Shown here piece after piece: positions 1 to 7,481 of a DNA stretch of 64,000 nucleotides (position 1 is its first letter; the number at the start of each line of letters is the position of its first letter). A program made the position numbers and the translations under genes. The stretch comes from Anaerococcus obesiensis ph10 (GTDB taxonomy: Bacteria > Bacillota > Clostridia > Tissierellales > Peptoniphilaceae): contig NZ_HE978532.1 of NCBI RefSeq assembly GCF_000311745.1, positions 616,563 to 680,562 on the forward strand, read 5' to 3'. The notes below the pieces were generated by a model. It was not told the origin of the DNA and searched no databases. It saw nothing but the letters and a program-made list of their open reading frames with translations.

Positions 1-1244
1 TACTTCTTTTGTTCCTTTGCTTTTGAATTGTAGGTACACTCTTTGTGGGGCTTCGCTTACTTTGCTATAGTCTGGTTCGTTTTTAAAGCTTACTTCTACT
101 GAACCGTCTTTTGGTATGTTTGAAAATCTTTCTTTGTAGTCTTCTAGCCTTGGGGCTTTCCCTTCTACTATTATTGGTTTGCTTGAGCTTCTTTGTGGTG
201 TGAATTTTTCGCCGTGATCTTTATCTTCGTCATCGGATATGCCATCTCTATCTTTGTCTCTGTATAACCAATATGTGATTTTTCTTACTAAGAGTTTGCC
301 TTTTTTCTTTGCTTTGAATTTTAGTGTTATTGTTTTAAATCCACTGCCGTCTTCTGGCCAACCTTCATTGCTTGGTTCTGGGATTCCTGTTATTGTTTTT
401 CCGTCAAAGATTAAGCCTTTTGGTAATCCGTCTATTTCTTTTAATATTTCTGCGTCTTTATCTAGACTTGTTACTGTTGCTGGTCTTATTTCTTTGCCTT
501 CTATCCACTGTTGACCGTTTGATTCCATTAGACTTGTGTCTATTACTTTTTGGTCTACTTCTATTTCTTCTTCTTGTGGTTTTGGTTTTTCTTCTTTTTC
601 AACGGCTTTTTTCACTATTACCATCACGTAAGCTTCGCCTACTTCTTTTGTTCCTTTGCTTTTGAATTGTAGGTACACTCTTTGTGGGACTTCGCTTACT
701 TTGCTGTAGTCTGGTTCGTTTTTAAAGCTTACTTCTACTGAACCGTCTTTTGGTATGTTTGAAAATCTTTCTTTGTATTCTTCTAGACTTGGGGCTTTCC
801 CTTCTACTATTATTGGTTTGCTTGAGCTTCTTTGTGGGCTGAATTTTTCGCCATGATCTTTATCTTCGTCATCGGATATGCCATCTCTATCTTTGTCTCT
901 GTATAACCAATATGTGATTTTTCTTACTAAGAGTTTGCCTTTTTTCTTTGCTTTGAATTTTAGTGTTATTGTTTTAAATCCACTGCCGTCTTCTGGCCAA
1001 CCTTCATTGCTTGGTTCTGGGATTCCTGTTATTGTTTTTCCGTCAAAGATTAAGCCTTTTGGTAATCCGTCTATTTCTTTTAATATTTCTGCGTCTTTAT
1101 CTAGACTTGTTACTGTTGCTGGTCTTATTTCTTTGCCTTCTATCCACTGTTGACCGTTTGATTCCATTAGACTTGTATCTATTACTTTTTGGTCTACTTC
1201 TATTTCTTCTTCTTGTGGTTTTGGCTTTTCTTCTTTTTCTTTTT
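1..1244 (-). repeat. 639-bp near-identical tandem repeat inside the surface protein gene
   Basis: Two copies of a 639-bp unit (213 codons, in frame) are visible: about 1244-606 complete and about 605-1 cut by the edge. By eye they differ at roughly ten positions. The unit begins near a KPKPQEEEIEVDQ stretch. Recent duplication or gene conversion is the likely origin, and copy number may vary between strains. More copies may follow outside the window. Confidence 0.9.
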
Positions 1245-3966
1245 CTTCTACTAAATTTTTATCGGATTCTTCTCCTGATAATTGGAAGTTTACATATATT
1301 GTCTTTGGTGTATTTGGATTTTCTTCTTTGAGCAATGTATATTTTACTTGTCTATTTACTGGCAATTTATCGCCTGTGTACTCATAACGATTACCATTTT
1401 TTGATACTGCTCTAAGTTTTACTTTTTCAAATTCAAATGATGTTGGTGCATCGATAACTTGATGGTCGGAAATATTTCTTTTATCTACGTAATCCATTTC
1501 AACTTTATCGACTTTGTACCACTTATTTCCATCTGCGCTGTATTCTAATCCGATTATATAATCTTTACTATATTTTCCGATTAAAATTCTAAAGTCATCA
1601 TAGGATAGTGATTTTTGGTGCATTACTTTTGCTTTTATAATTTTTTTGTCAGCATAATTTTTTAAGTCGCTTCCGTTTTCTATTATTTTTCCGTTTTCGT
1701 CTGTAATGCTAATTCCATTTTCTTTGAAATCTTTCCATTCTACTTCTTTTTGACTTCCATCTTTTTTGATTAAGTTTACTTTCATTTCTGTAAAATCAAC
1801 TCCATCGCCTTTGTTTACTTCTATGTTTTTATTTTTTGGAGCTGTTATTGTGATTTCTTTTACATCTGAATTTGTAATGTAATCATTTGATGATTTTTTT
1901 GTAGCCTCTCTTGCTGCTGATGATATTCCACTAGCACTAACTGTTGCACCTGTAACGCTATCAAATAATTCTTTTGACTTATATTTTTTGGACATATAAG
2001 CTTTAACTGTTCTTGAAATTAGTGTTAAATCTGATTCTGAATTATCATTTCTATATCCGTTAAGATTATTTGCATATTCTGCACCAAAAAGTTCTAATGC
2101 TTTTGCTTTTGGGTTACTACTTTTTCTTATTGTTTCAAAATACTCTCTGTATAATCCCATTTTTGCAAGATTTAGTCTTGCTTCTTTTCCTTTTATAAAG
2201 GATAAAACTTTTTCTGCTTTTTGTCTAAATGGTCCCATATCATCGCCGTATTCTGAATTTTCTCCTACTCTTATTTCAGAAATTTCTCCATTTTCGACTT
2301 TTATATATGTTCTGATTTTTCTTGTATTAATATATCCAATGCCCCATCCTGTATATTCGCCGTCTTTTAATGGTTGATCGTTATAATATTTTTTAAGGGC
2401 TTCATCTATTTTTTCTTCGCTTGGTTTTTCTGGTTTCTTATCTTCTTCTGGTTTTTTATCTGGCTTTTGTTGGTCTGGCTTTTTGTCAGGTTTTGATGGA
2501 CTATTTTCAATTCCAGCTTTTGATACTGCATTATTTATAGCATCTATTATTCCTTTGCTTGAGAATGTTGCTCCTGATACTGTATCCACGTTTTTGCCAG
2601 GCTTACCAAGCATTTTTGAGATTACTCCTTTTGATTTGCTAAAATAAGGATCATCTTCTTTGTGTGAAAGGATTTCTACTTTTGTTATTGAACCTTTTGC
2701 TATGGTTACTTTTACTTTTATTGGACCATTAAAGCCTTCTGCTACTCCTTCGTATACACCATCTTTGTATTGTTTGTAAATCTTATTATCTTTACTTGGT
2801 TTTTCTGGTTTTTTATTTGGTTTTTTTGCTTGATTTGTATTTGATGGTTTTTTATTTTTATTATCAACATTTTTGCTTCCACCCGCTTTTGATAGAGCAT
2901 TTCTTACTGCATCAAGTATTCCTCTACTTGAATATGTTGCACCAGAAACTGTATCAACACTTTTGTCAGCTTTTCCTAAAATTTTTGATATAACTGCTCT
3001 TGCTCGACCAAAATATGGATTGTCATCGCTGTGTGAAAGTATTTCCACGTTTGTTATTGAGCCTTTCGATATGGTTACTCTAACTCTTATTGGTCCATTA
3101 AATCCTTGACCTGAGCCTGTGTAAACTCCATCTTTAAGGTCTTTATTTCCAATTGCTACTGTCCCTTTAGCATTTGCTCTTTTATTATTGCTTGATGCTT
3201 TATTTACAGCTTGCACTTTTGCATTTTCCTTAGAGCCAGCTTTGTGAAGGGCATCAGCTACTGCCATTTTTATAGCGTTTGATGATACTGTAGCTCCTGT
3301 TACTGAATCTACATTTACACTTCCACTACTTAAAATTTTATTTATTACAGCATAAGCTCTATTAAAATATTCTGGTGTTTCATTTTGTGAAACAACTTCT
3401 ATTCCACTTATTTTTCCATTTTTTATGATTACTTTTACGGTTAAATTTCCACCATATCCATTTGCGCTACCAAAATACTCTCCATCTTTTAACCCTTCTA
3501 CTGGTTTTTTATCTTCTTTTTTAGCTTTTTCTTTTATTTTTTCTTTCGAACCAGCTTTTTGGAGTGCTTTTAAAACAGCATCCTTTATAGCATTTGATGA
3601 TATGGTTGCTCCTGTAACAGAATCTACATCTACTTTTCCTGTTCTTAAAATTTCTTTTATTATCGCTGAAGCCTTTTTAAAATATTCCTCAGTTTCATTA
3701 TGGGATAAAATCTTGATGTCTGTTAATTTTCCATTTTTAACAGTTATTCTAACAGTCAACAAACCACCATAACCTTCAGAACTTGCTTCGTATTGACCAT
3801 CTTTTAAATCTGTTGCAAGACGAGCGCTATCGCTTACTATTTTGTCTTTTTTTTCAGCCGCAAGCTTATTTTTTTCTAAGACAAACATAGACGATTTTAT
3901 CATAGCCATAGACGCTAATCCTACAATAATAAAGGTCAATACTTTCTTTAAAAATGTATTTTTCAT
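1..3966 (-). CDS. Multi-FMN-binding cell-surface protein, C-terminus beyond window edge
   Basis: The frame is open from ATG at 3966 to the left edge (at least 1,322 residues), with ribosome site AGAGGAAAG just before the start. An N-terminal hydrophobic signal or anchor (about residues 7-28) precedes five FMN_bind domains. Each carries the flavinylation motif S/T-G-A-T-x-S, with predicted acceptor Thr at 121, 226, 344, 467 and 675: TGATISS, TGATVSS, SGATYSS, SGATFSS and TGATVSA. Lys/Pro-rich linkers separate the domains. After an unrecognised region (about 700-905) come 213-residue tandem repeats containing a putative Ig-like part, a DKDRDGISDDEDKD calcium-type motif and a Rib-like part. In known proteins FMN is joined to this Thr by ApbE outside the membrane and carries electrons. 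Function here as a surface redox protein is inference. The end, where a sortase or other wall anchor would be expected, is outside the window. ApbE is not in the window. Confidence 0.85.
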   Translation of the reverse strand, partial: MKNTFLKKVLTFIIVGLASMAMIKSSMFVLEKNKLAAEKKDKIVSDSARLATDLKDGQYEASSEGYGGLLTVRITVKNGKLTDIKILSHNETEEYFKKASAIIKEILRTGKVDVDSVTGATISSNAIKDAVLKALQKAGSKEKIKEKAKKEDKKPVEGLKDGEYFGSANGYGGNLTVKVIIKNGKISGIEVVSQNETPEYFNRAYAVINKILSSGSVNVDSVTGATVSSNAIKMAVADALHKAGSKENAKVQAVNKASSNNKRANAKGTVAIGNKDLKDGVYTGSGQGFNGPIRVRVTISKGSITNVEILSHSDDNPYFGRARAVISKILGKADKSVDTVSGATYSSRGILDAVRNALSKAGGSKNVDNKNKKPSNTNQAKKPNKKPEKPSKDNKIYKQYKDGVYEGVAEGFNGPIKVKVTIAKGSITKVEILSHKEDDPYFSKSKGVISKMLGKPGKNVDTVSGATFSSKGIIDAINNAVSKAGIENSPSKPDKKPDQQKPDKKPEEDKKPEKPSEEKIDEALKKYYNDQPLKDGEYTGWGIGYINTRKIRTYIKVENGEISEIRVGENSEYGDDMGPFRQKAEKVLSFIKGKEARLNLAKMGLYREYFETIRKSSNPKAKALELFGAEYANNLNGYRNDNSESDLTLISRTVKAYMSKKYKSKELFDSVTGATVSASGISSAAREATKKSSNDYITNSDVKEITITAPKNKNIEVNKGDGVDFTEMKVNLIKKDGSQKEVEWKDFKENGISITDENGKIIENGSDLKNYADKKIIKAKVMHQKSLSYDDFRILIGKYSKDYIIGLEYSADGNKWYKVDKVEMDYVDKRNISDHQVIDAPTSFEFEKVKLRAVSKNGNRYEYTGDKLPVNRQVKYTLLKEENPNTPKTIYVNFQLSGEESDKNLVEEKEKEEKPKPQEEEIEVDQKVIDTSLMESNGQQWIEGKEIRPATVTSLDKDAEILKEIDGLPKGLIFDGKTITGIPEPSNEGWPEDGSGFKTITLKFKAKKKGKLLVRKITYWLYRDKDRDGISDDEDKDHGEKFSPQRSSSKPIIVEGKAPSLEEYKERFSNIPKDGSVEVSFKNEPDYSKVSEVPQRVYLQFKSKGTKEVGEAYVMVIVKKAVEKEEKPKPQEEEIEVDQKVIDTSLMESNGQQWIEGKEIRPATVTSLDKDAEILKEIDGLPKGLIFDGKTITGIPEPSNEGWPEDGSGFKTITLKFKAKKKGKLLVRKITYWLYRDKDRDGISDDEDKDHGEKFTPQRSSSKPIIVEGKAPRLEDYKERFSNIPKDGSVEVSFKNEPDYSKVSEAPQRVYLQFKSKGTKEV

Positions 3967-3987
3967 CTTTCCTCTTTACAAAATATA

Positions 3988-4012
3988 TTTAGGTTATTAA
4001 AGGTAACCTAAA
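3988..4012. promoter_or_regulatory. Perfect 9-bp inverted repeat just upstream of the surface protein gene
   Basis: TTTAGGTTA-N7-TAACCTAAA lies 22 bp before the ATG at 3966. The half-site resembles the DtxR/IdeR/SirR-type half-site TTAGGTTA, but the usual spacing there is about 3, so the match is only partial. A minus-strand TATATT (3982-3987) abuts it, so it could be an operator in a proximal promoter. It could also be a short hairpin in the leader. Confidence 0.45.
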
Positions 4013-4486
4013 CCTTTTTGATTTTCATTTACATAAAAATCTTAAAAATTATTGAGTTGTGGAGTATAAACTCCAAATTGCAAATAAATTAAATAATCTA
4101 TTTTGCAAGGATGAATTTTTAGATATTTTTCAAAATGTTTAAATCAATTTTAATTTCTATCTAAAATATTCGGTTTATAAGTCTTGATATTGGTAAAAAT
4201 AACTTTGCTTTTCTCATTTTTATAGTATTTTTAAAAATAACTAATTTTTATTTGATATTCTTAGTAAAGTTTTCCATAATATTTTTATCTAATCAAATAT
4301 TTTGCCGAATAAATACAAATCTAAATCCTTATAAATTTTTATAATTAAAACCTTTATATGATTACTTTATTCGCTTTATAATCTAGCTATATTTTTTCAA
4401 TATCAATTTTTATTTTTTCACTTTTCCCCCTTTCTAAAAATTTATAAATTCTTACAAGTTTTTTATTTAAAAACCCGTTAGTTCTA
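4013..4486. other. AT-rich spacer or long leader, no gene seen
   Basis: About 470 bp of very AT-rich DNA between the Fur-like promoter and the surface protein gene. No frame with a credible ribosome site was found on either strand. A small hairpin GGAGT-ATAA-ACTCC lies near 4061-4074. If the upstream promoter is used, this is a 5' leader of about 500 nt. Confidence 0.5.
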
Positions 4487-4538
4487 ATAGTGATAATCAC
4501 TATCTGTTCTATTATACAAAATTGTAGAAAAAAACACA
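4487..4538 (-). promoter_or_regulatory. Putative promoter with Fur-like operator over the start site
   Basis: On the minus strand: -35 TTGTGT (4538-4533), 16-bp spacer, -10 TATAAT (4516-4511), then the perfect palindrome ATAGTGATAATCACTAT (4503-4487) across the expected start site. Over 19 positions it matches the classical Fur box GATAATGATAATCATTATC at 16. Placement just after the -10 suits repression by a Fur-family regulator. The nearest downstream gene is the FMN-binding surface protein about 520 bp away. Iron control is inference. Confidence 0.45.
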
Positions 4539-4539
4539 A

Positions 4540-4813
4540 TATTTCAATTTATTTTTTTGTTAAATATAAAAATTTTTAAAAAAACTAAAAAAACAACAAA
4601 ATCCAAGTCTTTAAAATATTTTTACTATAAATTAAATAAGGCTAAGTATAATATTTTAAATTAAATTTATATCAAAAATTTTCAAAGATTTCAAATCAAA
4701 CACCATTTCCTTTAAATTAATTGAAACTTTGGATTATTTTTAAATATCTTCTATTTTTACAAAAAATTTTTATAAGGCAAAAGTCTAATTTTCTTAGATT
4801 TTTTGCAAATAAA
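4540..4813. other. AT-rich intergenic DNA, no gene seen
   Basis: Very AT-rich DNA between the putative promoter and the nrdB terminator. I see no coding frame or structured element. Confidence 0.5.
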
Positions 4814-4853
4814 AAACTGCTGTAAAATAGAAATATCTATTCTACAACAGTTT
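4814..4853 (-). terminator. Rho-independent terminator of nrdB
   Basis: Stem AAACTGTTGTAGAATAGA pairing with TCTATTTTACAGCAGTTT on the minus strand, with G-U pairs and followed by a T run. It sits 12 bp after the nrdB stop. Confidence 0.85.
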
Positions 4854-4865
4854 ATAAAATTTATT

Positions 4866-5924
4866 TTATAAATCATCTTCAATAACTGAAGATTTAGAAT
4901 AAGCTGAAACTTTTCCTTCAAAGAAATCTGTTTTTACTTGGTTTGGATCTGAATATTCACTAACCCATTTCATTGATTGAGGTTCATCTTCATATCCTTC
5001 ATAAATTGTTCCAAGTCCAAGTCCTTTTGCTCTTAGATTTCCCAAATATTTTATATAATCTTCAATCATTTGTGAATTTAATCCTTGGATTTCATCTCCA
5101 ATGGCATATTTTCCCCAGGCAATTTCTTGTTCTACTCCCTCTTTTAATAGTGATAAGTAGAATTCTTTTAATTCGTCAGTAAATAAGTCTGGTCTTTCTT
5201 CTTTCAAATCATTTATCATTGACCTAAAAAGCCACAAGTGAGTATTTTCATCTCTATTTATATATCTAATTTCTTGGACAGTTCCTGGCATTTTGCCATT
5301 TCTTCCAAGATTGTAGAAAAATGAAAAGCCTGAATAGAAATAAATTCCTTCAAGTATATAATTTGCAATCAAAACTCTCATCAAATTAAATTCGCTATCG
5401 TCTTTTATAAATTCATTGTATTGGTCGCCGATAAATTTATTTCTTTTTAAAAGGTGGTCATCTTCCTTCCACAAATACAAAATTCTAGTTCTCTCATCAG
5501 GAGAGCAAATTGTATCAAGTATGTAGGAATAAGATTGGGAGTGGATTGCCTCTTGGTAGGTTTGAATAGCAAGGCAAAGATTTATCTCGTTTGCTGTTAT
5601 ATAGGTTTGAAGATTTGGCAAATTTGCAGTTTGAATTGAATCAAGATAGGTCAAAAATGACAAAATCCTATCATAAGCCTTTTTTTCAGCCTTAGATAAA
5701 TTTCTATAATCTTTTATATCTTGGTTTAAATTAATTTCTTCAGGAATCCAAAAATTATTCATAGCTTGTCGATACCAATCACTTGTCCATGTGTATTTTA
5801 CATTGTTAAAATCATTAAGATTGGTTGTATTTCCATTTATTATTCTTCTTTTAGAAAGATCAATATCCCCATCCTCATTAAAAATTCCTCTTTTAGAAAC
5901 TTCTTCCTTATATTTTTTTTCCAT
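4866..5924 (-). CDS. nrdB: Ribonucleoside-diphosphate reductase class I, beta subunit
   Basis: A 352-residue ferritin-like small subunit that houses the metal cofactor and radical for reduction of ribonucleotides to deoxyribonucleotides. The carboxylate/His ligand set is present: Asp in YLDSIQ, Glu and His in QEAIHSQSY (whose final Tyr aligns with the radical Tyr122 of E. coli NrdB), Glu in EGIYFYSGF, and Glu and His in RDENTHLW. An intact Tyr argues for a class I enzyme activated by O2. The partner nrdA lies 1.5 kb upstream on the same strand, with a plus-strand Abi gene between them. The start is preceded by an AAGGAG site. Confidence 0.92.
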   Translation of the reverse strand: MEKKYKEEVSKRGIFNEDGDIDLSKRRIINGNTTNLNDFNNVKYTWTSDWYRQAMNNFWIPEEINLNQDIKDYRNLSKAEKKAYDRILSFLTYLDSIQTANLPNLQTYITANEINLCLAIQTYQEAIHSQSYSYILDTICSPDERTRILYLWKEDDHLLKRNKFIGDQYNEFIKDDSEFNLMRVLIANYILEGIYFYSGFSFFYNLGRNGKMPGTVQEIRYINRDENTHLWLFRSMINDLKEERPDLFTDELKEFYLSLLKEGVEQEIAWGKYAIGDEIQGLNSQMIEDYIKYLGNLRAKGLGLGTIYEGYEDEPQSMKWVSEYSDPNQVKTDFFEGKVSAYSKSSVIEDDL

Positions 5925-6036
5925 ATTTACTCCTTTATTAAAATAAAAAATAAGCCTTTAAATATATTTACCCATTCATCTAAATCAAATAATAATATAT
6001 TTTTCTTACCTATATTATATCCTATATACCGAATTA

Positions 6037-6064
6037 TTGACATATATAAACTTTCTGATACAAT
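6037..6064 (+). promoter_or_regulatory. Promoter for the AbiF-type RNA and gene
   Basis: TTGACA (6037-6042), 16-bp spacer, TACAAT (6059-6064): a near-consensus housekeeping promoter. Transcription would start near 6071, directly ahead of the small hairpin RNA. Confidence 0.75.
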
Positions 6065-6067
6065 ATA

Positions 6068-6110
6068 GATAAGGAACAAGGCCTTGCCATACGTGGCGGG
6101 GCGTTTTTTT
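6068..6110 (+). ncRNA. Small terminator-ended RNA upstream of Abi_2 gene (abiF-RNA-like)
   Basis: About 43 nt between the promoter and the abi gene. It holds a 9-bp stem, GCCTTGCCA (6081-6089) with TGGCGGGGC (6094-6102), a TACG loop and a run of seven T. The stem is much more GC-rich than its surroundings. A short structured RNA with its own intrinsic terminator placed just before a toxin-like gene is the layout of type III toxin-antitoxin systems. I recall a published abiF RNA motif found upstream of Abi_2 genes and believe this is an example, but could not check the covariance model. Read-through would express the downstream gene. Confidence 0.6.
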
Positions 6111-6125
6111 ATGAGGTAATTTACT

Positions 6126-7049
6126 ATGAAACCATTTAAAACCTACGATGAACAAATTGATATTTTAAAATCTAGAAATTTAGAAATTAAAGATAAAAGT
6201 AAAGCCAAAGACATACTTTCACAAATAAATTATTATAATTTGATTAATGGCTACAAAGATCCTTTTTTAATAAAAAATGATAAATTCAAAGATAATGCTA
6301 GCCTTGAAGAAATCTACTCCCTCCATGAAATGGATAGAGAATTAAAACAAGTTGTATTTTCTTCACTTTTAAAATTTGAAAAACTTTTAAAAACATCCTG
6401 CGCCTATAATTTTTCTAATCTACATAAAGATGGATTATATCCTTACTTACAAGTTGAAAATTATTCAAATTCTAAATATCAATTTTCTTACGTTCTAAAT
6501 AACCTTGCTACTTTGTCTAACGCTATTAGAAAACAAACAAGAAATTCAAATGCTAAAAAACCTATAAGACACTACATCGACAAACACGAAGATATTCCCC
6601 TATGGGTTCTTGTAAATTTTCTTACCTTTGGAAATATTTCTCATTTTTATAATTCTCTAGATGAATCTCTTCAAAATACCATTGCTAAAGATTTTGGACA
6701 AAGATATAAAGAAAATTATAATTCCAAAGAAAAAATAAGCAAAAGTGAGCTTATAGAAGTTATTAAAATATGTAATTTTTTCAGAAATATCTGTGCTCAT
6801 GATGAGGTTATGTATTCTTTTACTTTAAATAAATCTTGTCAAACTGCTATTTTTGAAAAGTTTTTTGACGAAGAATTTAGTGGTAAAAATTTACACGATT
6901 TAATTTTATCTTTAAAGTTAGTTTTGCCAAAAAATGAATATCAAAACCTAATAAATTCAATATCAAAAATCAAAAATAAATACAAAGATGAATTTAAAAG
7001 TATAAGTATAAATAAAATATTCGAAATTTCAGGCTTTAAAAATCAGTAA
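6126..7049 (+). CDS. Abi_2 (AbiD/AbiF) family protein, predicted HEPN ribonuclease
   Basis: A 307-residue protein starting MKPFKTYDEQIDIL, the usual opening of Abi_2 abortive-infection proteins, followed by the INYYNLINGYKDPF block. Near the C-terminus RNICAH (Arg220, His225) is an R-x4-H motif typical of HEPN RNases. In this family expression or activation during phage infection is thought to stop growth by cutting RNA, but the substrate here is unknown. It runs opposite to the two reductase genes flanking it, and against replication. It has its own promoter, a small structured RNA in front and a terminator behind, so it looks like a self-contained defence cassette dropped between nrdB and nrdA. 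Confidence 0.85.
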   Translation: MKPFKTYDEQIDILKSRNLEIKDKSKAKDILSQINYYNLINGYKDPFLIKNDKFKDNASLEEIYSLHEMDRELKQVVFSSLLKFEKLLKTSCAYNFSNLHKDGLYPYLQVENYSNSKYQFSYVLNNLATLSNAIRKQTRNSNAKKPIRHYIDKHEDIPLWVLVNFLTFGNISHFYNSLDESLQNTIAKDFGQRYKENYNSKEKISKSELIEVIKICNFFRNICAHDEVMYSFTLNKSCQTAIFEKFFDEEFSGKNLHDLILSLKLVLPKNEYQNLINSISKIKNKYKDEFKSISINKIFEISGFKNQ

Positions 7050-7078
7050 TTTAGTATTTTCTAAATTACTGATTTTTT
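7043..7078 (+). terminator. Terminator of the Abi_2 gene
   Basis: Perfect 12-bp stem TCAGTAATTTAG / CTAAATTACTGA (7043-7054 and 7061-7072) followed by six T. It overlaps the stop codon of the gene. Confidence 0.85.
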
Positions 7079-7261
7079 AATTTTTTATATTTTATACATT
7101 ATTATCTTATGGGAAATAATTTTTTATAAACTAATATTTTTAATTTTATACCCCATTTTCAAAATCGAACTTATATTTTTACTTTTAAATAATTATAAAA
7201 TATTTAAAAACTATTAAAATTTTTTTCTTTGCTAAATATTTTATTTAAATTAATACAATAC

Positions 7262-7430
7262 TTCGTTAAGTTAGGGCGGAGGAAATGGGGGAGTTTCGAA
7301 TTCTCCCCCTTTTTCCTCCCCCTAACAACCCCCACTTTTTTGCCCCCCTGCAAACGACCGCTGCGCGGGCTAAATTTGTAAGAAGCTTCGCTTCTTTCAA
7401 TGATTTTATAACAGTAATAAATCATCAAGC
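7262..7430. repeat. GC-rich structured intergenic element
   Basis: An island of G- and C-runs in otherwise AT-rich DNA. An imperfect inverted repeat of about 24 bp (GTTAGGGCGGAGGAAA... at 7270-7293 with ...CCTCCCCCTAAC at 7302-7326) forms a strong hairpin, followed by C-runs and TTTTTT. A second hairpin AAGAAG/CTTCTT lies at about 7380-7396. The minus-strand frame through it (7204-7428) would encode a basic peptide rich in GRLQGG/RGRKKG. I recall similar strings as spurious ORFs in many clostridial genomes and mobile elements, so it is probably a dispersed repeat, not a gene. The flanks at 7080-7260 and 7431-7481 hold nothing else I can name. Confidence 0.5.
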
Positions 7431-7481
7431 TAAGAAAGTAATAATGAGAAAATTATTTTAATTTAAATTTTTAAAATAAAT

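Noticed and set aside
239..3772. Several plus-strand open frames (for example 239-514, 878-1153, 3425-3772)
   Set aside because: They are antisense shadows of the large minus-strand surface protein, hydrophobic by composition, without ribosome sites; two are identical only because the repeat is.
5940..6030. NrdR box before nrdB
   Set aside because: Only AT-rich partial matches (TATATTATAT); no 16-bp palindrome.
7204..7428. Minus-strand 74-residue frame
   Set aside because: It lies over a GC-rich hairpin element, has no ribosome site and has a composition dictated by the G/C runs.
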